Below, piece after piece: positions 10,404 through 22,106 of a stretch of DNA of 64,000 bases. The notes beneath the pieces were generated by a model. That model made no database searches. It was not told the origin of the DNA and saw only the letters and a list, made by a program, of their open reading frames with translations. Origin of the DNA: Helianthus annuus (lineage: Eukaryota; Streptophyta; Magnoliopsida; Asterales; Asteraceae); assembly GCF_002127325.2 (NCBI RefSeq), contig NC_035436.2:20867645-20931644 (forward strand). The letters are read 5' to 3'. Both the position numbers and the translations under genes were made by a program. Positions within the stretch are counted from its first letter, which is position 1. The number at the start of each line of letters is the position of its first letter.

Positions 10404-13400
10404 TTAGGTTTCCCTCATATTCCCATTTACCACGGGCTTTAGTCCCATTCCTCTTGACGACGTTTCTACTAACTCTCTGCTTAAGCCTTTTGTAAACGGG
10501 TCCGCAATGTTATCCGCTGATCTCACATAATCAATTGTGATAACACCCGTTGAGAGTAGTTGTCGTATCGTGTTATGTCTACGTCGCATATGCCTTGATC
10601 TGCCATTGTACATCAAGCTTTGAGCTCTACCAATCGCTGATTGGCTATCACAATGTACACATATGGCTGGCAAAGGCTTTGGCCATCTTGGAATATCTTC
10701 CACGAATTGACGTAGCCATTCCGCCTCCTCGGCTGACTTATCCAAGGCGATAAATTCAGATTCCATTGTAGATCTCGCTATGACCGTTTGCTTAGAAGAC
10801 TTCCAAGCAATAGCAGCTCCACCAAGTGTAAACACGTAACCACTTGTTGATTTGGAATCTTTATTATCCGATATCCAGTTTGCATCAGTGTATCCTTCGA
10901 TCACTGCTGGTTGTCGGGTATAATGCAGTCCATAATCTCTTGTGTATCTTATGTATTTAAGCACCCTCGTGATAGCTTTCCAATGATCCGCGCACGGATT
11001 GCTGGTGTATCTACTTAGCCTAGTCACCGCGTAAGCCAAGTCGGGTCTAGTACATGTCATTAGATACATTAGATTGCCAATAATTCTTGAATACTCTAAC
11101 TGAGCAACTCCCTCTCCTTTATTCTTCTTGAGATGTTGGGAGGTATCAACTGGAGTTCGAGCTACACTCGTATCTCCCGAGTTGAATTTTTCAAGAATTT
11201 TATCCACATAGTGAGATTGACTTAACACAAGACCATCTTGGGTTCTTATGATCTTTACTCCAAGAATCACATCAGCTAAACCCATGTCTTTCATGTCAAA
11301 TCTCGCTTTCAACATGCTTTTAGTAGCTTTGATAATTTTATCATTACTCCCAATGATAAGCATATCGTCTACATAAAGGCATAATATCACATAACCTTCA
11401 TTTGTGTCTTTGAAATAAACATATTTGTCGCACTCATTTATTTTGAAACCATTGTCAATCATGACATGATCAAACTTTTGGTGCCATTGTTTTGGTGCTT
11501 GCTTCAAACCATACAAAGACTTGACGAGTTTACATACTTTACCCTCTTGACCAGGGGCGGAGAAACCTTCAGGTTGCTCCATGTAAATCTCTTCTTCTAA
11601 ATCGCCATTTAGAAATGCGGTTTTAACGTCCATTTGGTGAACTTCCAAATTTCTTAAAGCCGCTATAGCAAGAACCAATCTAATCGAGGTTATGCGCATC
11701 ACAGGCGAGTAGGTATCAAAGTAATCTAGACCTTCCTTTTGTCTAAATCCTTTAATCACCAACCTAGCCTTGTACTTATCAATACTTCCATCAGTTTTCA
11801 TCCTCCTTTTGAATATCCAACGATATCCAAGTGGTTTGCAACCAGGTGGAAGATCTACTAACTCCCAAGTATGATTTTGCAATATAGAATCTTTTTCATT
11901 TCTTATTGCTTCTTTCCATTGAGGTCCTTCTGAAGAGGAAACCGCTTCGTGATATGTATTGGGCTCGCCCTCAACCATATAGCTAACGAAGTCTGGACCG
12001 AAGGATTTTTCAACCCTTGGCCTTTTACTTCGCCTACGATCACTTTCTTCAACCTCAGGTCGTTCATGTGTCTTATCATGAACTACATCATCAACTGGTG
12101 TAGATGAGCTTTCACCTACTTCAAAATTAGGTGTTGATGACGTTGCATGTGTTTGTCTTCTCAAAGGAAACACATTTTCAAAGTAAGACACAACGTTAGG
12201 ATTCACCTCCATGATAGTGTTTACGTGTACATCAGGATTCTTGGACTCATGTACAAGAAAGCGATGTGCACTACTTTGATGCGCATACCCAATAAATATG
12301 CAATCAACAGTTTTGGGTCCTATCCTAAGAGCCTTAGGAGGTGGTACAATCACCTTTGCTAGGCACCCCCACACTTTCAAGTATTTGTATGAAGGCTTCT
12401 TCCTTTTCCATAACTCATATGGAGTTTTGTCTCTCTTTTTGAGTGGTATCTTGTTCAAAAGATAATTAGCCGAGAGAATGGCTTCCCCCCACATTTCCTG
12501 GCTCACCCCAGAACTTATCAACATGGCGTTCATCATTTCTTTCAATGTGCGGTTCTTTCGTTCCGCCACGCCATTTGATTGTGGAGAATAAGGAGGTGTA
12601 CACTCATGTATAATGCCACTTTTTGCGCACAAATCGGCAAAAGGTGCAACATATTCGCCTCCTCGGTCACTTCGCAAAGCTTTTATCTTCTTTTGAAGTT
12701 GATTCTCAACTTCATTTTTATACAAGATAAATTTACTTATTGCTTCATCTTTACTTTTTAGTAAATATACGTAGCAATATTTAGTACTATCATCAATAAA
12801 CGTGATGAAGTACTTATTTCCACCCGTTGTGGGTACCGCTTTTAAATCACAAATATCAGTGTGAATTAAATCAAGGGGTTCGGTTATTCGTTCAACCGAT
12901 TTTGATGATGATCTTGTAAGTTTGGATTCAACGCATGTTTCACATTTATAGTGTGAATCAATATGGAATGTTGGTATACAATTTAAATTGATTAAACGGC
13001 GTATTGAATTAAAATTTACGTGACCTAATCTACCATGCCATTTATTCGAATCAGTAAACTCAAGCATATAAGTAGAAGTAGAAGCAATTTTATTCATGTT
13101 TTTCTTGACTGCCATTACATTCAACTTTCCACTTTGGGCATAGCCCTTGCCTACATACATTCCTTGTTTAGTTAGTACAAATTGATCGCTCTCAAAAACT
13201 AAACGAGATCCAAACTTATTAAGCAACCAACCCGAGACTAGGCTCTTGCGCAAGTCTGGGACATATAACACGTTGCTTAGAGTGAGCTCCTTCCCTGAAG
13301 TCCACTTCAAAATCACCGTTCCTTCACCCTTGATGTCCGCGGTGGCTGCATTTCCCATGTACAGCTTCTCATCTCCCGCAAGCTCCTTGAAGGTGGTAAA

Positions 13401-13943
13401 CATGCTCCTGTCTGGGCATACATGGCGGGTTGCTCCCGTATCAATCCACCATCCTTTTGGAGTGTTGGTCACATCATTGACCTCATCCAACATTGCGGTT
13501 TTGTCGTAAATCATTGCCACCAAAGGCATTCCATCTTCATCCACCATGTGCGCACGCTCACGCTTTGGTTTCTTGCATTGGTTAGCCCGATGCCCCGGCT
13601 CGTCACAGTTGTAACAAGTCCCTTGGAACGTCTGAGGTTTCTTTTTCACAACCCCTTTCTTTGGTCCAAGGTTGCTAGCCTTTGCTTTCCCTTTGTCCTT
13701 TTTCCCCTTGCCCTTTGCGCCCTTAGAGGATTGCCCATGCTCAACCAAATTTGCGCTAGCACTAGTCTGCGCAAGGCTGCCTTTTAGGGCAATTCTATTG
13801 TCCTCTTCAATCCGAAGACGAACAACAAGATCCTCTATAGTCATCTCCTTTCGTTTGTGTTTAAGATAATTCTTAAAATCAACCCAACTAGGAGGTAACT
13901 TTTCAATCATCGCTGCCACTTGGAATGTCTCGCTAAGTACCAT
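10404..13943 (-). CDS. copia-1 pol polyprotein (Gag C-term, PR, INT, RT, RNase H)
   Basis: An open frame of 1,179 codons. Residues 1-125 are the Gag C-terminus with a CCHC knuckle ([14 protein letters not shown], 110-123). Protease has WWIDTGA (DTG 168-170). A GAG-pre-integrase block ([11 protein letters not shown], about 300) leads into integrase, whose zinc region is about 327-338 and whose catalytic residues fit DD35E: D363, D426 in SDRGGE, E461 in [10 protein letters not shown]. Reverse transcriptase spans about 690-930, with YVDD at 857-860. RNase H follows, with GYTDANW, STMESEF and DSQSAI. All catalytic motifs look intact. Its first codons overlap the upstream gag frame by 37 bp in another frame. 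In relatives this is one continuous ORF, so a one-base change near 13930 appears to have split it. Confidence 0.9.
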   Translation of the reverse strand: MVLSETFQVAAMIEKLPPSWVDFKNYLKHKRKEMTIEDLVVRLRIEEDNRIALKGSLAQTSASANLVEHGQSSKGAKGKGKKDKGKAKASNLGPKKGVVKKKPQTFQGTCYNCDEPGHRANQCKKPKRERAHMVDEDGMPLVAMIYDKTAMLDEVNDVTNTPKGWWIDTGATRHVCPDRSMFTTFKELAGDEKLYMGNAATADIKGEGTVILKWTSGKELTLSNVLYVPDLRKSLVSGWLLNKFGSRLVFESDQFVLTKQGMYVGKGYAQSGKLNVMAVKKNMNKIASTSTYMLEFTDSNKWHGRLGHVNFNSIRRLINLNCIPTFHIDSHYKCETCVESKLTRSSSKSVERITEPLDLIHTDICDLKAVPTTGGNKYFITFIDDSTKYCYVYLLKSKDEAISKFILYKNEVENQLQKKIKALRSDRGGEYVAPFADLCAKSGIIHECTPPYSPQSNGVAERKNRTLKEMMNAMLISSGVSQEMWGEAILSANYLLNKIPLKKRDKTPYELWKRKKPSYKYLKVWGCLAKVIVPPPKALRIGPKTVDCIFIGYAHQSSAHRFLVHESKNPDVHVNTIMEVNPNVVSYFENVFPLRRQTHATSSTPNFEVGESSSTPVDDVVHDKTHERPEVEESDRRRSKRPRVEKSFGPDFVSYMVEGEPNTYHEAVSSSEGPQWKEAIRNEKDSILQNHTWELVDLPPGCKPLGYRWIFKRRMKTDGSIDKYKARLVIKGFRQKEGLDYFDTYSPVMRITSIRLVLAIAALRNLEVHQMDVKTAFLNGDLEEEIYMEQPEGFSAPGQEGKVCKLVKSLYGLKQAPKQWHQKFDHVMIDNGFKINECDKYVYFKDTNEGYVILCLYVDDMLIIGSNDKIIKATKSMLKARFDMKDMGLADVILGVKIIRTQDGLVLSQSHYVDKILEKFNSGDTSVARTPVDTSQHLKKNKGEGVAQLEYSRIIGNLMYLMTCTRPDLAYAVTRLSRYTSNPCADHWKAITRVLKYIRYTRDYGLHYTRQPAVIEGYTDANWISDNKDSKSTSGYVFTLGGAAIAWKSSKQTVIARSTMESEFIALDKSAEEAEWLRQFVEDIPRWPKPLPAICVHCDSQSAIGRAQSLMYNGRSRHMRRRHNTIRQLLSTGVITIDYVRSADNIADPFTKGLSRELVETSSRGMGLKPVVNGNMRET

Positions 13944-14458
13944 TCCTCAGCATGGATGTCATGTAGTATAATTTGCAACTCTTGGACTTGGTTCATAACT
14001 GTCTTGTTATCAACCATTTTGAAGTCCAAGAAACGGGCGACAACAAATTTCTTTGTTCCCGCATCCTCCGTTTTGTACTTTTTCTCCAAAGACTCCCACA
14101 ACTCTTTGGAAGTCTTGATATTGTAGTACACATTATACAGTGCATCCGAGAGACCGTTGAGTACATAGCCTCGACATATGAAATCCGAATGCTTCCATGC
14201 ATCTACCGCGCACTGTCTTTGTGCGTCGGTCTCCCCTTCCACAGGTTGGGGAGCGGTTTCCGTCAAGAACCTCGCAAGGTTCATGGTGGTCAGGTAGAAG
14301 AACATCTTCTGCTGCCACCTCTTGAAGTGTAGACCCGAGAACTTCTCGGGTCGTTCAGCGTGATTAGCCACTGTGGACGCTCCCACAGTGGTGGCGTTGA
14401 GGGGGGTTCCCGTCACAACATTTGTGGTGTTGTTAACGTTGACATTTTCGTTCGACAT
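13907..14458 (-). CDS. copia-1 gag N-terminal part
   Basis: 183 codons starting [10 protein letters not shown]. It has the copia-type Gag (UBN2-like) pattern: a Thr/Asn-rich leader, then [20 protein letters not shown] and a conserved [14 protein letters not shown] block. The frame runs out after [10 protein letters not shown], exactly where the Gag sequence should continue, and it continues in the pol frame (from 13943). I see this as a single-base frameshift rather than programmed shifting, because no slippery site with a downstream structure is evident, but the latter cannot be excluded. Confidence 0.85.
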   Translation of the reverse strand: MSNENVNVNNTTNVVTGTPLNATTVGASTVANHAERPEKFSGLHFKRWQQKMFFYLTTMNLARFLTETAPQPVEGETDAQRQCAVDAWKHSDFICRGYVLNGLSDALYNVYYNIKTSKELWESLEKKYKTEDAGTKKFVVARFLDFKMVDNKTVMNQVQELQIILHDIHAEEWYLARHSKWQR

Positions 14459-14852
14459 GCTGAAAAAATTAAAATTTTAAAAGTTTAGTCAAAAAATTCT
14501 GATTTACGCAAAAACCAGAAGTAAACAATTAAATTTTAATTTTTACCACAAATTTACTGTTTAGGCTTCTAAGTCCAACTTTGAAGACCAAAACAGAACA
14601 TTTTAATAATTAGAACTTACTGATTGGCTTCTAAGTCCAACTTTGAAGACCAAATCAGAAAGTTTATTACCAATTTTTAGGACAATCTGAAAGTAGCCAA
14701 AATGGTTTTCAACCAAAGTCGCTCCTTTGAAGATGAAAACCCAAAAAAAAAATCTGTTTTTAAAACACAAACTGAGTATAATCAAAACTGGTTTGAATCA
14801 CAAACAGAATGGTTTTGATTACACGAACGGTTTTAAAAATTTGTTTTAAGAT
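14459..14852 (-). other. 5' leader of copia-1
   Basis: AT-rich untranslated region between the 5' LTR and gag. The motif GGCTTCTAAGTCCAACTTTG occurs twice (about 14563 and 14625, + strand). The bases next to the LTR do not match an initiator-methionine primer site. Confidence 0.55.
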
Positions 14853-16108
14853 TGTAGGAACCGTTCGCGTAAATAAATAAAATAAACAAATTTTTATTAC
14901 TGATTACAATACAGAAATTAGGAAAAATAACAACTATTACAATTACAACTGAAATAAAACACAATACAAGAAGGGGTAGAAACAAAAGGGCTGAGTCACG
15001 TGTACACATGCTTCCCTTAAAACAAATTCCGAGTCTCCCAGGAGTACTCGTTTTGTTTCCCAGGGTACAACAGCCGGAGCAGTAGTACTGCCGGAATTCG
15101 CCTACAACCCGAAGGTTACCTTGAAAGCTACAAGAAAATTCTAGAGAGAAAGTTTAGATTGCTGTTGTGTAGCTGGTATTCGTTGGTGTGTCCTTCAACA
15201 AGGTATGGAGCTCTATTTATACAGCTCCCGATTTGAAACAGCCAAAAAACGAATTAAATGAGAGGTTTAAATTGCATTAAACGTCTTCAATGCAATTTAA
15301 TACGTCATTTAATTCTCAGTCAAAGCCTATTAACTCGTCAGTTACAAAGCTAGACTGAAACTGCACTGTCATTCAATGCTGGAAGCTTCTGCGCGCGCGC
15401 GCGCGCCCAGGTCTGCACACCCATGCGCGGTGCGTCCTCTTGGCTCAAGTCCATGCGCGCGTGCGCCACGTCACCTGTGAGCCGCGCACGACACAGCAGG
15501 ACCCATGCACCATGCGCGCAACCGCGCGCCTCGTGCCATGTGTACTCGCGCGCGCATGCGCATGACTGCCACGTCATGCGCCGCATCACCTACCACTTGG
15601 TCCTTGCAACCCTTGTGCTCCACCACGCGCGCGCGGTCAAAAATACAATGGCGGCTCGCGGCGATGCGAAGTGCAAAGTGCGCCATCAAAGCGCCTCATC
15701 GCCCACGCCACGCGCGCGCGCGCGAGCGTGTGCGAGTGCGAGTTTGGGTGCTCCGCACCCTTCGCGAGGACACTAGTGTGTGCTTCGATGAAACAATAAG
15801 GATGGAGAGTTCCACCTTAAATACCCGTTTAAGTTCCATCTCTCCTCCTATGTGGGACAAGGTGCTACTTTCCCTTTTGTTTCAGCATTCAATGTTTCAA
15901 ACACCCAACTTTGAGCATCGATATCTCATTCATCTTAGCTCGGTTTTGGACGTGGTTTAGTTCGTTGCGAAGCTCTTCCAACATAGAACACAAACCCACA
16001 AATAAATATATAAAACCCGATCATTTTATTATATTTATTTCTAGTCCAAAGTAGGAAAAAATCATTTCCTATATTTGTGAAAATGCTATTTTCACATATT
16101 TTCCAACA
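14853..16108 (-). repeat. 5' LTR of copia-1
   Basis: 1,256 bp, same ends as the 3' LTR. It lacks two segments of the CG-rich block that the other LTR has; both gaps fall at short repeated motifs, as expected from slippage or illegitimate recombination. Confidence 0.92.
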
Positions 16109-16113
16109 AAAAA

Positions 16114-16361
16114 TCTGTAAAAGATGAAAATTGAAGAGGTTAAAAAATAAAAAACTAAAGGGGTTGATGTGTATAAAAATAAAAGTTAAGGGGTTAAATA
16201 TGAAAGAAAAATGAATAGTAAAGATCACTCACAAACCATTTTTGCTAAATTAAGGATGGATAATAATAAGATCTCAATATATGTACGAGAAGTGAGGTTG
16301 GGTTTTCATGTGAATGTTTTAATAGTTTGTTTTATTAAAATAGTGAGGATGTTATAGAAGT
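16114..16361. other. AT-rich spacer, no gene seen
   Basis: Short AT-rich stretch between copia-1 and the next LTR element. It is probably part of the Helitron opened by copia-1. Confidence 0.4.
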
Positions 16362-16512
16362 TGTTAGAAATCGGTTTTCTTCAATATAATTAATCAATAG
16401 ATTTAACAAGAAAAGAACTTTTTAATTAAAATTAAAGGTATATAAACCTTTGAATTAGCAAACAAAATAATAATAAAATAAAACTACTATAAATATTAAA
16501 TCCTCCACCTAA

Positions 16513-16854
16513 GGCTGCAGGGTATGGGGACGTCCCCATCCCCGTCTTGGTTCGGCGCCGGCGTCACCCCATCCCGCCCCCCTCCCCCCACATCTTCATC
16601 CCGTCCCGGTCTTCAACGTCGAGGAACAGACATTGAGGACGATCCAAATGGTGGGCCCCCTTTTTATCAAGTTGCAACTCTTAGGCTTTAGTGATTTGTA
16701 CATTAGGTTGGTGGTACTTGTACATAGTGGTGGGGAAGGATCATCTCCCATACACTCTAGTTTTGTGGGATGGACCATCCTTGGGAGGAATATGACATGG
16801 CGCCTACGTGGCGGATCATCCTCCCTTGGAGGACCATCACCATACCCTCTAGCC
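16513..16854. mobile_element. Tourist-like (PIF/Harbinger-type) MITE A
   Basis: 342 bp with inverted ends GGCTGCAGGGTATGG / CCATACCCTCTAGCC and a 3-bp target duplication TAA (16510-16512, 16855-16857). The TA-centred trinucleotide duplication and GG...CC ends fit the PIF/Harbinger superfamily. It is GC-rich compared with its surroundings and has no transposase. Confidence 0.7.
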
Positions 16855-16875
16855 TAAAATAAACTAAACCACTTA

Positions 16876-17146
16876 GGCTAGTGGGTATGGAGAGGCTCAT
16901 CCCCAAGAGGATGAGCCGCCACGTTAGCGCCACGTAGGCTCGGCTTGGAGGGGATGGACCTAGGGGGTGGGGGATGAGCCCCTTTATGTATATATATGTA
17001 TGTATGTATAGGTTATTGTGAGAGAAAGGAGGACCGGCATATCCGGCTGTGGGGAGTCGGTCTTGCCGAGCCGAGCCCAGGAAGGCGGTGTGGGGGACCG
17101 GCGCCGGTCCTAGCCGGGCCTCAGCCGGCCCCCATACCCACTCTTC
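16876..17146. mobile_element. Tourist-like (PIF/Harbinger-type) MITE B
   Basis: 271 bp with inverted ends GGCTAGTGGGTATGG / CCATACCCACTCTTC and target duplication TTA (16873-16875, 17147-17149). The ends match MITE A, so it is the same family. It sits 21 bp from MITE A. The duplicate-free site is visible in the right LTR near 17909. Confidence 0.7.
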
Positions 17147-17190
17147 TTAGTAGCCTCTAATTTTTGAATATTGACAACATTGATTCAACA

Positions 17191-17650
17191 ATCACCCCTA
17201 GTTTTGTCAAGTTCCTCATAGGTCTTGAATACTAAGTAAGACCTGAAGTTTTTTCACCTTAATACTCGGTCTCTTGTGTTCGCTTTGTATCAACACCTTT
17301 GCTGCAGCCGACACAACACCGCACCCTTTGTTTTCTAACTCCTTTGTGATCACACTCAATATTTGTCGAAACACTTGAACCATCAGCCACAAATAAACAT
17401 GGCAACATCCTCTCTCTTTCACCTTGATTAAAACTGCTACTTCACCACCTTTTCTATTGTTGATCCTATCTAACATTGCACTACACCTGGGTTTTAACCT
17501 TTAATCAAGCCTACAATCATTGTTGCTTGATTGCTATGTCTTGTTGTTGATTACAACCTTGATTACTACAACCTGTTGTTGTCGGTTGATCAACAAACAC
17601 CCTCTTGCACTTGAAAACCTCCTAAATTAATAAACCGTTTTGATACCAAT
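17191..17650 (-). other. Internal region of the small LTR element
   Basis: 460 bp. It contains an 86-codon minus frame (17216-17476) that I do not recognise. It has no zinc knuckle, protease or RT motif and is probably not a gene. Confidence 0.5.
17641..17649 (-). other. tRNA primer-binding site of the small LTR element
   Basis: Minus-strand TGGTATCA follows the LTR end (CCAACA) by two bases and matches the 3' end of initiator methionine tRNA, the usual primer for plant copia elements. Confidence 0.7.
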
Positions 17651-17953
17651 TGTTGGAAATTAGGTCTTCTTCAATATAATCAAACAATAGATTTAACAAG
17701 GAAAACTATTCGATTAAAATCGAAGATACATAAACCTTAAACTATAACTCCTATATATATATATATATATATGTGTATATGTATATATATTAAACAAATC
17801 TTAAAATCCAAGAAACATACCTAGACTAGAATTAGGAAACTAAATAATAATAATAAAATAAAACTACCATAAATACTAAATTTTTTTTGTTTAAAATAAA
17901 CTAAATTATTTAGCATCCTTAAACTTTTGAATATTATAAGATTAATTCCAAGA
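17651..17953 (-). repeat. 5' LTR of the small element
   Basis: 303 bp LTR without MITEs. It contains a (TA)n run at about 17755-17772 absent from the other copy. Confidence 0.75.
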
Positions 17954-18526
17954 GAAGTATGAGAACCTATGTCACATACTCACATTCAAAACGTATGTGA
18001 AGGTTTGTCAAATACACCCAATGTTTCTAACTTTCACATCTAAGACTTTTAATGATATGTAAGCCTTTGATTATATAACTTACTAGTTTATAGACCTGTG
18101 TATTACACGAGTTTATACAATATAAACGATATAATTATATAATCTTTAAAAAACTTTATAAAACTTAAACGATATAATTATATAATCTTTAAAAACTTTA
18201 TATAACTAACGAACTTTGTTAATTAGTGACGAAATTTTATATAACCGATTTTTATTACCATATGATAGTTCACACACTAACTTGAATTTATCACAAAAAC
18301 CGCCCCATCTTAATTAGTAACACTGAAAATGCCATAATAGCCGTGTAATACAAAGGTTGAATACTGAAAAGTATGTAATATACAAATTTATATATTATTA
18401 ATATGAATGAAATTACCTATTACGTCAAATATAAGAGTGTATAAATATAATAATAATTTTTATAATTGTGTATCTTTTAAATATAACTTTTATTTAAAAT
18501 AAATCTCTAAGACCTCAATTATATTT

Positions 18527-21500
18527 TGTCACACCCCGATCTCCACGTGTCACCGGTGGGCCCGGTGTGGGGTACAGTGACGTAGTTGGCATCGTCATAG
18601 ACAAACAACACAATATAATAATGCACAGCGGAAGCAGAATAGATACATTTCAACTTTTAAATAAATTGCAATAATAAATATCACAGTAGTTGAAACGGAT
18701 CCACAGGCGGATCAAATAAAAATAAGATAAAGTTGTTCAACAGTTTATTTTGTCGTCCGAGCTTGCGAGACTATAGTGGACGCTTTTAGGAAACAGCCAG
18801 CCTAGTTCGTATAGTACCTGCACTTAACCTTTTGGGAAAAATACGTCAGTTTACACTGGTAAATACAAATCGACTGACTCATTTTGAAAATGATTGAAAA
18901 TTGATTTAAATGCACAAGGCATAAATATTTTTATTAACTTGGGATAATTATGCAATATAAACTTGTGAACGAATTACATGTTACTCGTACATTTGGTGGC
19001 CCGGGATCTGCTGTCCGGGCTAAAGATTAAATGACACACCACATTAAAGAGTTATACACGCCGGGTGTACGCCTACACCCCGTGCTCTGGTCGTGGCCAT
19101 CTCGTAAGATAATGCCAAGGATATCCGGGACACGGTCAATAACCCCCCAAAGCCTAAAGTAAGAACAAGACTGTTTAAACGAGTCGCACAAACTATTCAA
19201 GACTGTACACCCATAGGTCGCAGGATTTATGCGCTCGATCAAGCGGTATTTTAAATACCGTACCCCAAGCCCGTATAGGGAAAATAAGTCAAAAATGTAT
19301 TTACCTGAGCAAGTATGAATCACAAACGGTAAGTGTAGGTAGCTTTTACTGGGCCTCCTAATCTGGAACAAAGGTTTATAATAACCTATTAGATTCCTAA
19401 CGGGTCTTTTATTTAAGCCTAAGCTTGACCGGTTAGTTTTAAGGACGATACGGTACAAGCGCACGATTAAGCGAAAGACCGGATAGAATGTGATTTAGAC
19501 CCGACAAGTTTGAATACTTGTATAATATGGGTATACTAAATACATTCTGGATTTTGAGATAAAAATGATAACGTTTGACCCGTTTCGGTCAATTTACGCA
19601 AACTAGTTACGTAAACTGAACCGAACGCTGAAAGGGCGTTACGGGTAGCCAAAAGAGTCAAATGCAAGTTCCCTGAGATAATATGCTTTAGATATGATAT
19701 AATATCAGTAAGTTATGTTCTATTATGCCCCGAATGATTTTAAACTCAATCTATGCCTTAGAAGGGCATTTTGGTCATTTAAAAGATTATAAAAGAGTCA
19801 ATTTGGAATTCCGGGTTACGGGTCTGAATTATACAGTAAATATACTTCATTTAACATATTATAACAGTAGGGTATGACCCATATACCAAACTTAACATTT
19901 AAAATCAAACTATGCACCGTAGGGGTATTTTAGTAATTTCACGAGGGCTAAAAATGCCAAAACTGGAAATCTGAGTTTATATACTTATACTTACTGTTAT
20001 TATATGAAAATATACCAAATACATCAGTAGGTATGAGTCTTATATGTTTAAAATGAGTATAACGCTTACTATGCGCTAAAAATGCTAAAAATGCGATTTA
20101 GAGCCATTTCCGGGTTTTTAAAAGAAAGCTGAGATTTTTATATTTCCAGAAGGCTCAAAATAATCTATTTAACATATAAAATCAGTAGAAAAAGGTTTCG
20201 GGTCAAAAGAATGTATAAAACTCATTTTATGGCTTAAACGGTCAAAATCGGTATTAACCGAACCGACTAAGTGATCTAAGATCCGTTCAGCCAAAAATTA
20301 AATAAAAATCATCAAAAATCCCAAAATATTATATAACATCAGTGGGTAAAAAGTTTTATATCAAAACGTGGCCTGAAATGGGTTATATGCGAAATGCGTC
20401 GTTTATGTAACTTTAAAATATAGTTTTACGCTATCGGCCATAACTCAAAATCTGGACCACCAACTGGTCTCAAATTTTCGGTGCAAGTTTATATATTAGA
20501 AATAAAGATTTATACTCTTTCACTTTTCCAAAAATCACGTTTTATATCAAAAAGGGCAAAATAGTCAACTTTAAGCATAATTCGGAAACATGCAAATGAA
20601 TCGGCTAAGCATAGACTCAAGCAACAAAAATTCCAGAGAGTTTTACCAAAATAAAAATGGTCAAAAATACTCTCTAATACAGATCTCAAACATGCATGTA
20701 CGAATCCGAATCGATAGTCTACGAAAAAGTCGTTTTACAAGACTTTCGGTTCCGATTCGTATTTATACTAAAGATTGTCGAGTTGATGATGATAAAATAC
20801 ATTCTTATCTCCATTAGAAGTTATTTTTGATGATCAAACGAATTGCATGCCATCTACATTACCATTTAAGCTTATTTTTGCAAAAACAACTTCTGTTGAC
20901 TTTTTAGAAACAAGTTTGACTCGACAATTAGCATGCATAAAGTGGGAATCAGAGAATACCCTTTTGAGGGTTTGTTTCCCACATAAATACCAACATATAT
21001 GTGGTTTCAATTTGAGAAATGACTGAGTAAAACTCGTTTAATCAAAAAGTCAAACTACAAGAACAACGGTTTTGACTTTTACTAATAATCAAGGCAAGAA
21101 CAAATTAGAGACTGATATAGAAGCTTACAAAGGTCCTATTGATGCTTAGTTAACACTTAGAGGTGGCCTTGTCGTTCAGATTTGCTCCAGAAAGTCTTGA
21201 GAGTGTTCTTGAGAGTTGAGAGCTTCTTGGTCACAATGAAAATGCCAAAGAAATGATCTTTTGATCTGATTTAAAGAGGATTCAGATGTTTGGAGATAGC
21301 ACACTGTTGCACTAGGCATGCATGGGATTTAATTGGTGCAAAAGGAGGTGGTATTAGCTGTTTTACACTTCAAAAATGGACCAGAATGCAAATAATTCGC
21401 GAACTCAGCATCTGATAGTCTCACGCGGCCCGCTTGGGCATGTCCAGGCGGGTCGCCTGGCCTGCTGGTCAGCCAAACAACTTTCACACTTGGCAGATTT

Positions 21501-22070
21501 GGTCCCTGTTCTTGCACGCGATGTTTCGGCTAGTTATCTTGACTCGTAAACCCCCAAACTTGGTTTCTAAGAACCTTGGGACATTTACCAACATGGTAAT
21601 GTCCTCGGATAACTTTGCGCTCAACCGAAAAACCATGAAATTCGACGTTGACGCTTTTAACCCCTCAAGTACGGTTTTGGCCATAACTTTCTCATACGTT
21701 AACGAAACTTCATGAAATTTTTACCACATATTCTAGTGAGTATATTCTAGCATTACAATGCTTCGGGTCTGCCAAAAGTTCACTCAGAGGTATAAATTCA
21801 ACATGTTGACACTTTTGGCCCCTATAGTTTGTAATTCCTCACTTTTGTGCAATTTCCGCGTCGTACGATCCATGAACCATCCGTTTAAGGTTATAAAAAT
21901 TATGTAGGGTTATCATAGAGTCTATTTATCCATTGTTGACACTTTGGACCCTTACGTTCCATAGTTTTCACTGTTTGTCACTTTTAGTCCCTCTAAAGTT
22001 TGTTTTCACATACCGGAACCTTATGACACGTGTCAAGACATTATTGGACGAAATTTTTCGAGGTGTTACA
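18527..22070 (-). repeat. 3' LTR of gypsy-2
   Basis: 3,544 bp, unusually long. Frames of 60-145 codons inside recur unchanged in the other LTR simply because the LTRs are copies. They have no recognisable domain and are not called. Confidence 0.92.
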
Positions 22071-22088
22071 TCCTCACCCCCTTAAAAG
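22071..22088 (-). other. Polypurine tract of gypsy-2
   Basis: Minus-strand TTTTAAGGGGGTGAGGA directly precedes the 3' LTR. Confidence 0.75.
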
Positions 22089-22106
22089 AAATCTCGACCT
22101 CGAGAT

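Larger units (their letters stand above)
8425..16108 (-). mobile_element. Complete Ty1/copia LTR retrotransposon (copia-1)
   Basis: Both LTRs begin TGTAGGAACC and end TTTTCCAACA. The element is flanked by a perfect 5-bp duplication AAAAA (8420-8424 and 16109-16113). The coding strand is minus: 5' LTR 14853-16108, gag 14458-13907, pol 13943-10404, polypurine tract 9807-9818, 3' LTR 8425-9806. The LTRs are nearly identical apart from two gaps in the 5' LTR, so insertion looks recent. I did not find a TGGTATCAGAGC-type primer site next to the 5' LTR; that region reads AT-rich. Confidence 0.93.
16362..17190 (-). repeat. 3' LTR of the small element, split by two MITEs
   Basis: About 210 bp of LTR sequence interrupted by 16513-16854 and 16876-17146. 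Alignment to the right LTR (17651-17953) gives the empty sites, so both insertions post-date the element. Confidence 0.75.
16362..17953 (-). mobile_element. Small non-autonomous LTR element (TRIM/LARD-like) with MITEs in one LTR
   Basis: Two related LTRs (16362-17190 and 17651-17953) both begin TGTT(A/G)GAAAT and share TTCTTCAATATAAT and AATAGATTTAACAAG. A perfect 5-bp duplication GAAGT flanks the whole (16357-16361, 17954-17958). On the minus strand a TGGTATCA primer site (17641-17649) abuts the right LTR and a G-rich tract (CTAGGGGTGAT) abuts the left one. This fixes minus orientation. The internal region is only 460 bp with no retroelement domain. Without the two inserted MITEs the element is about 970 bp. 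The right LTR ends GA instead of CA. Confidence 0.8.
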
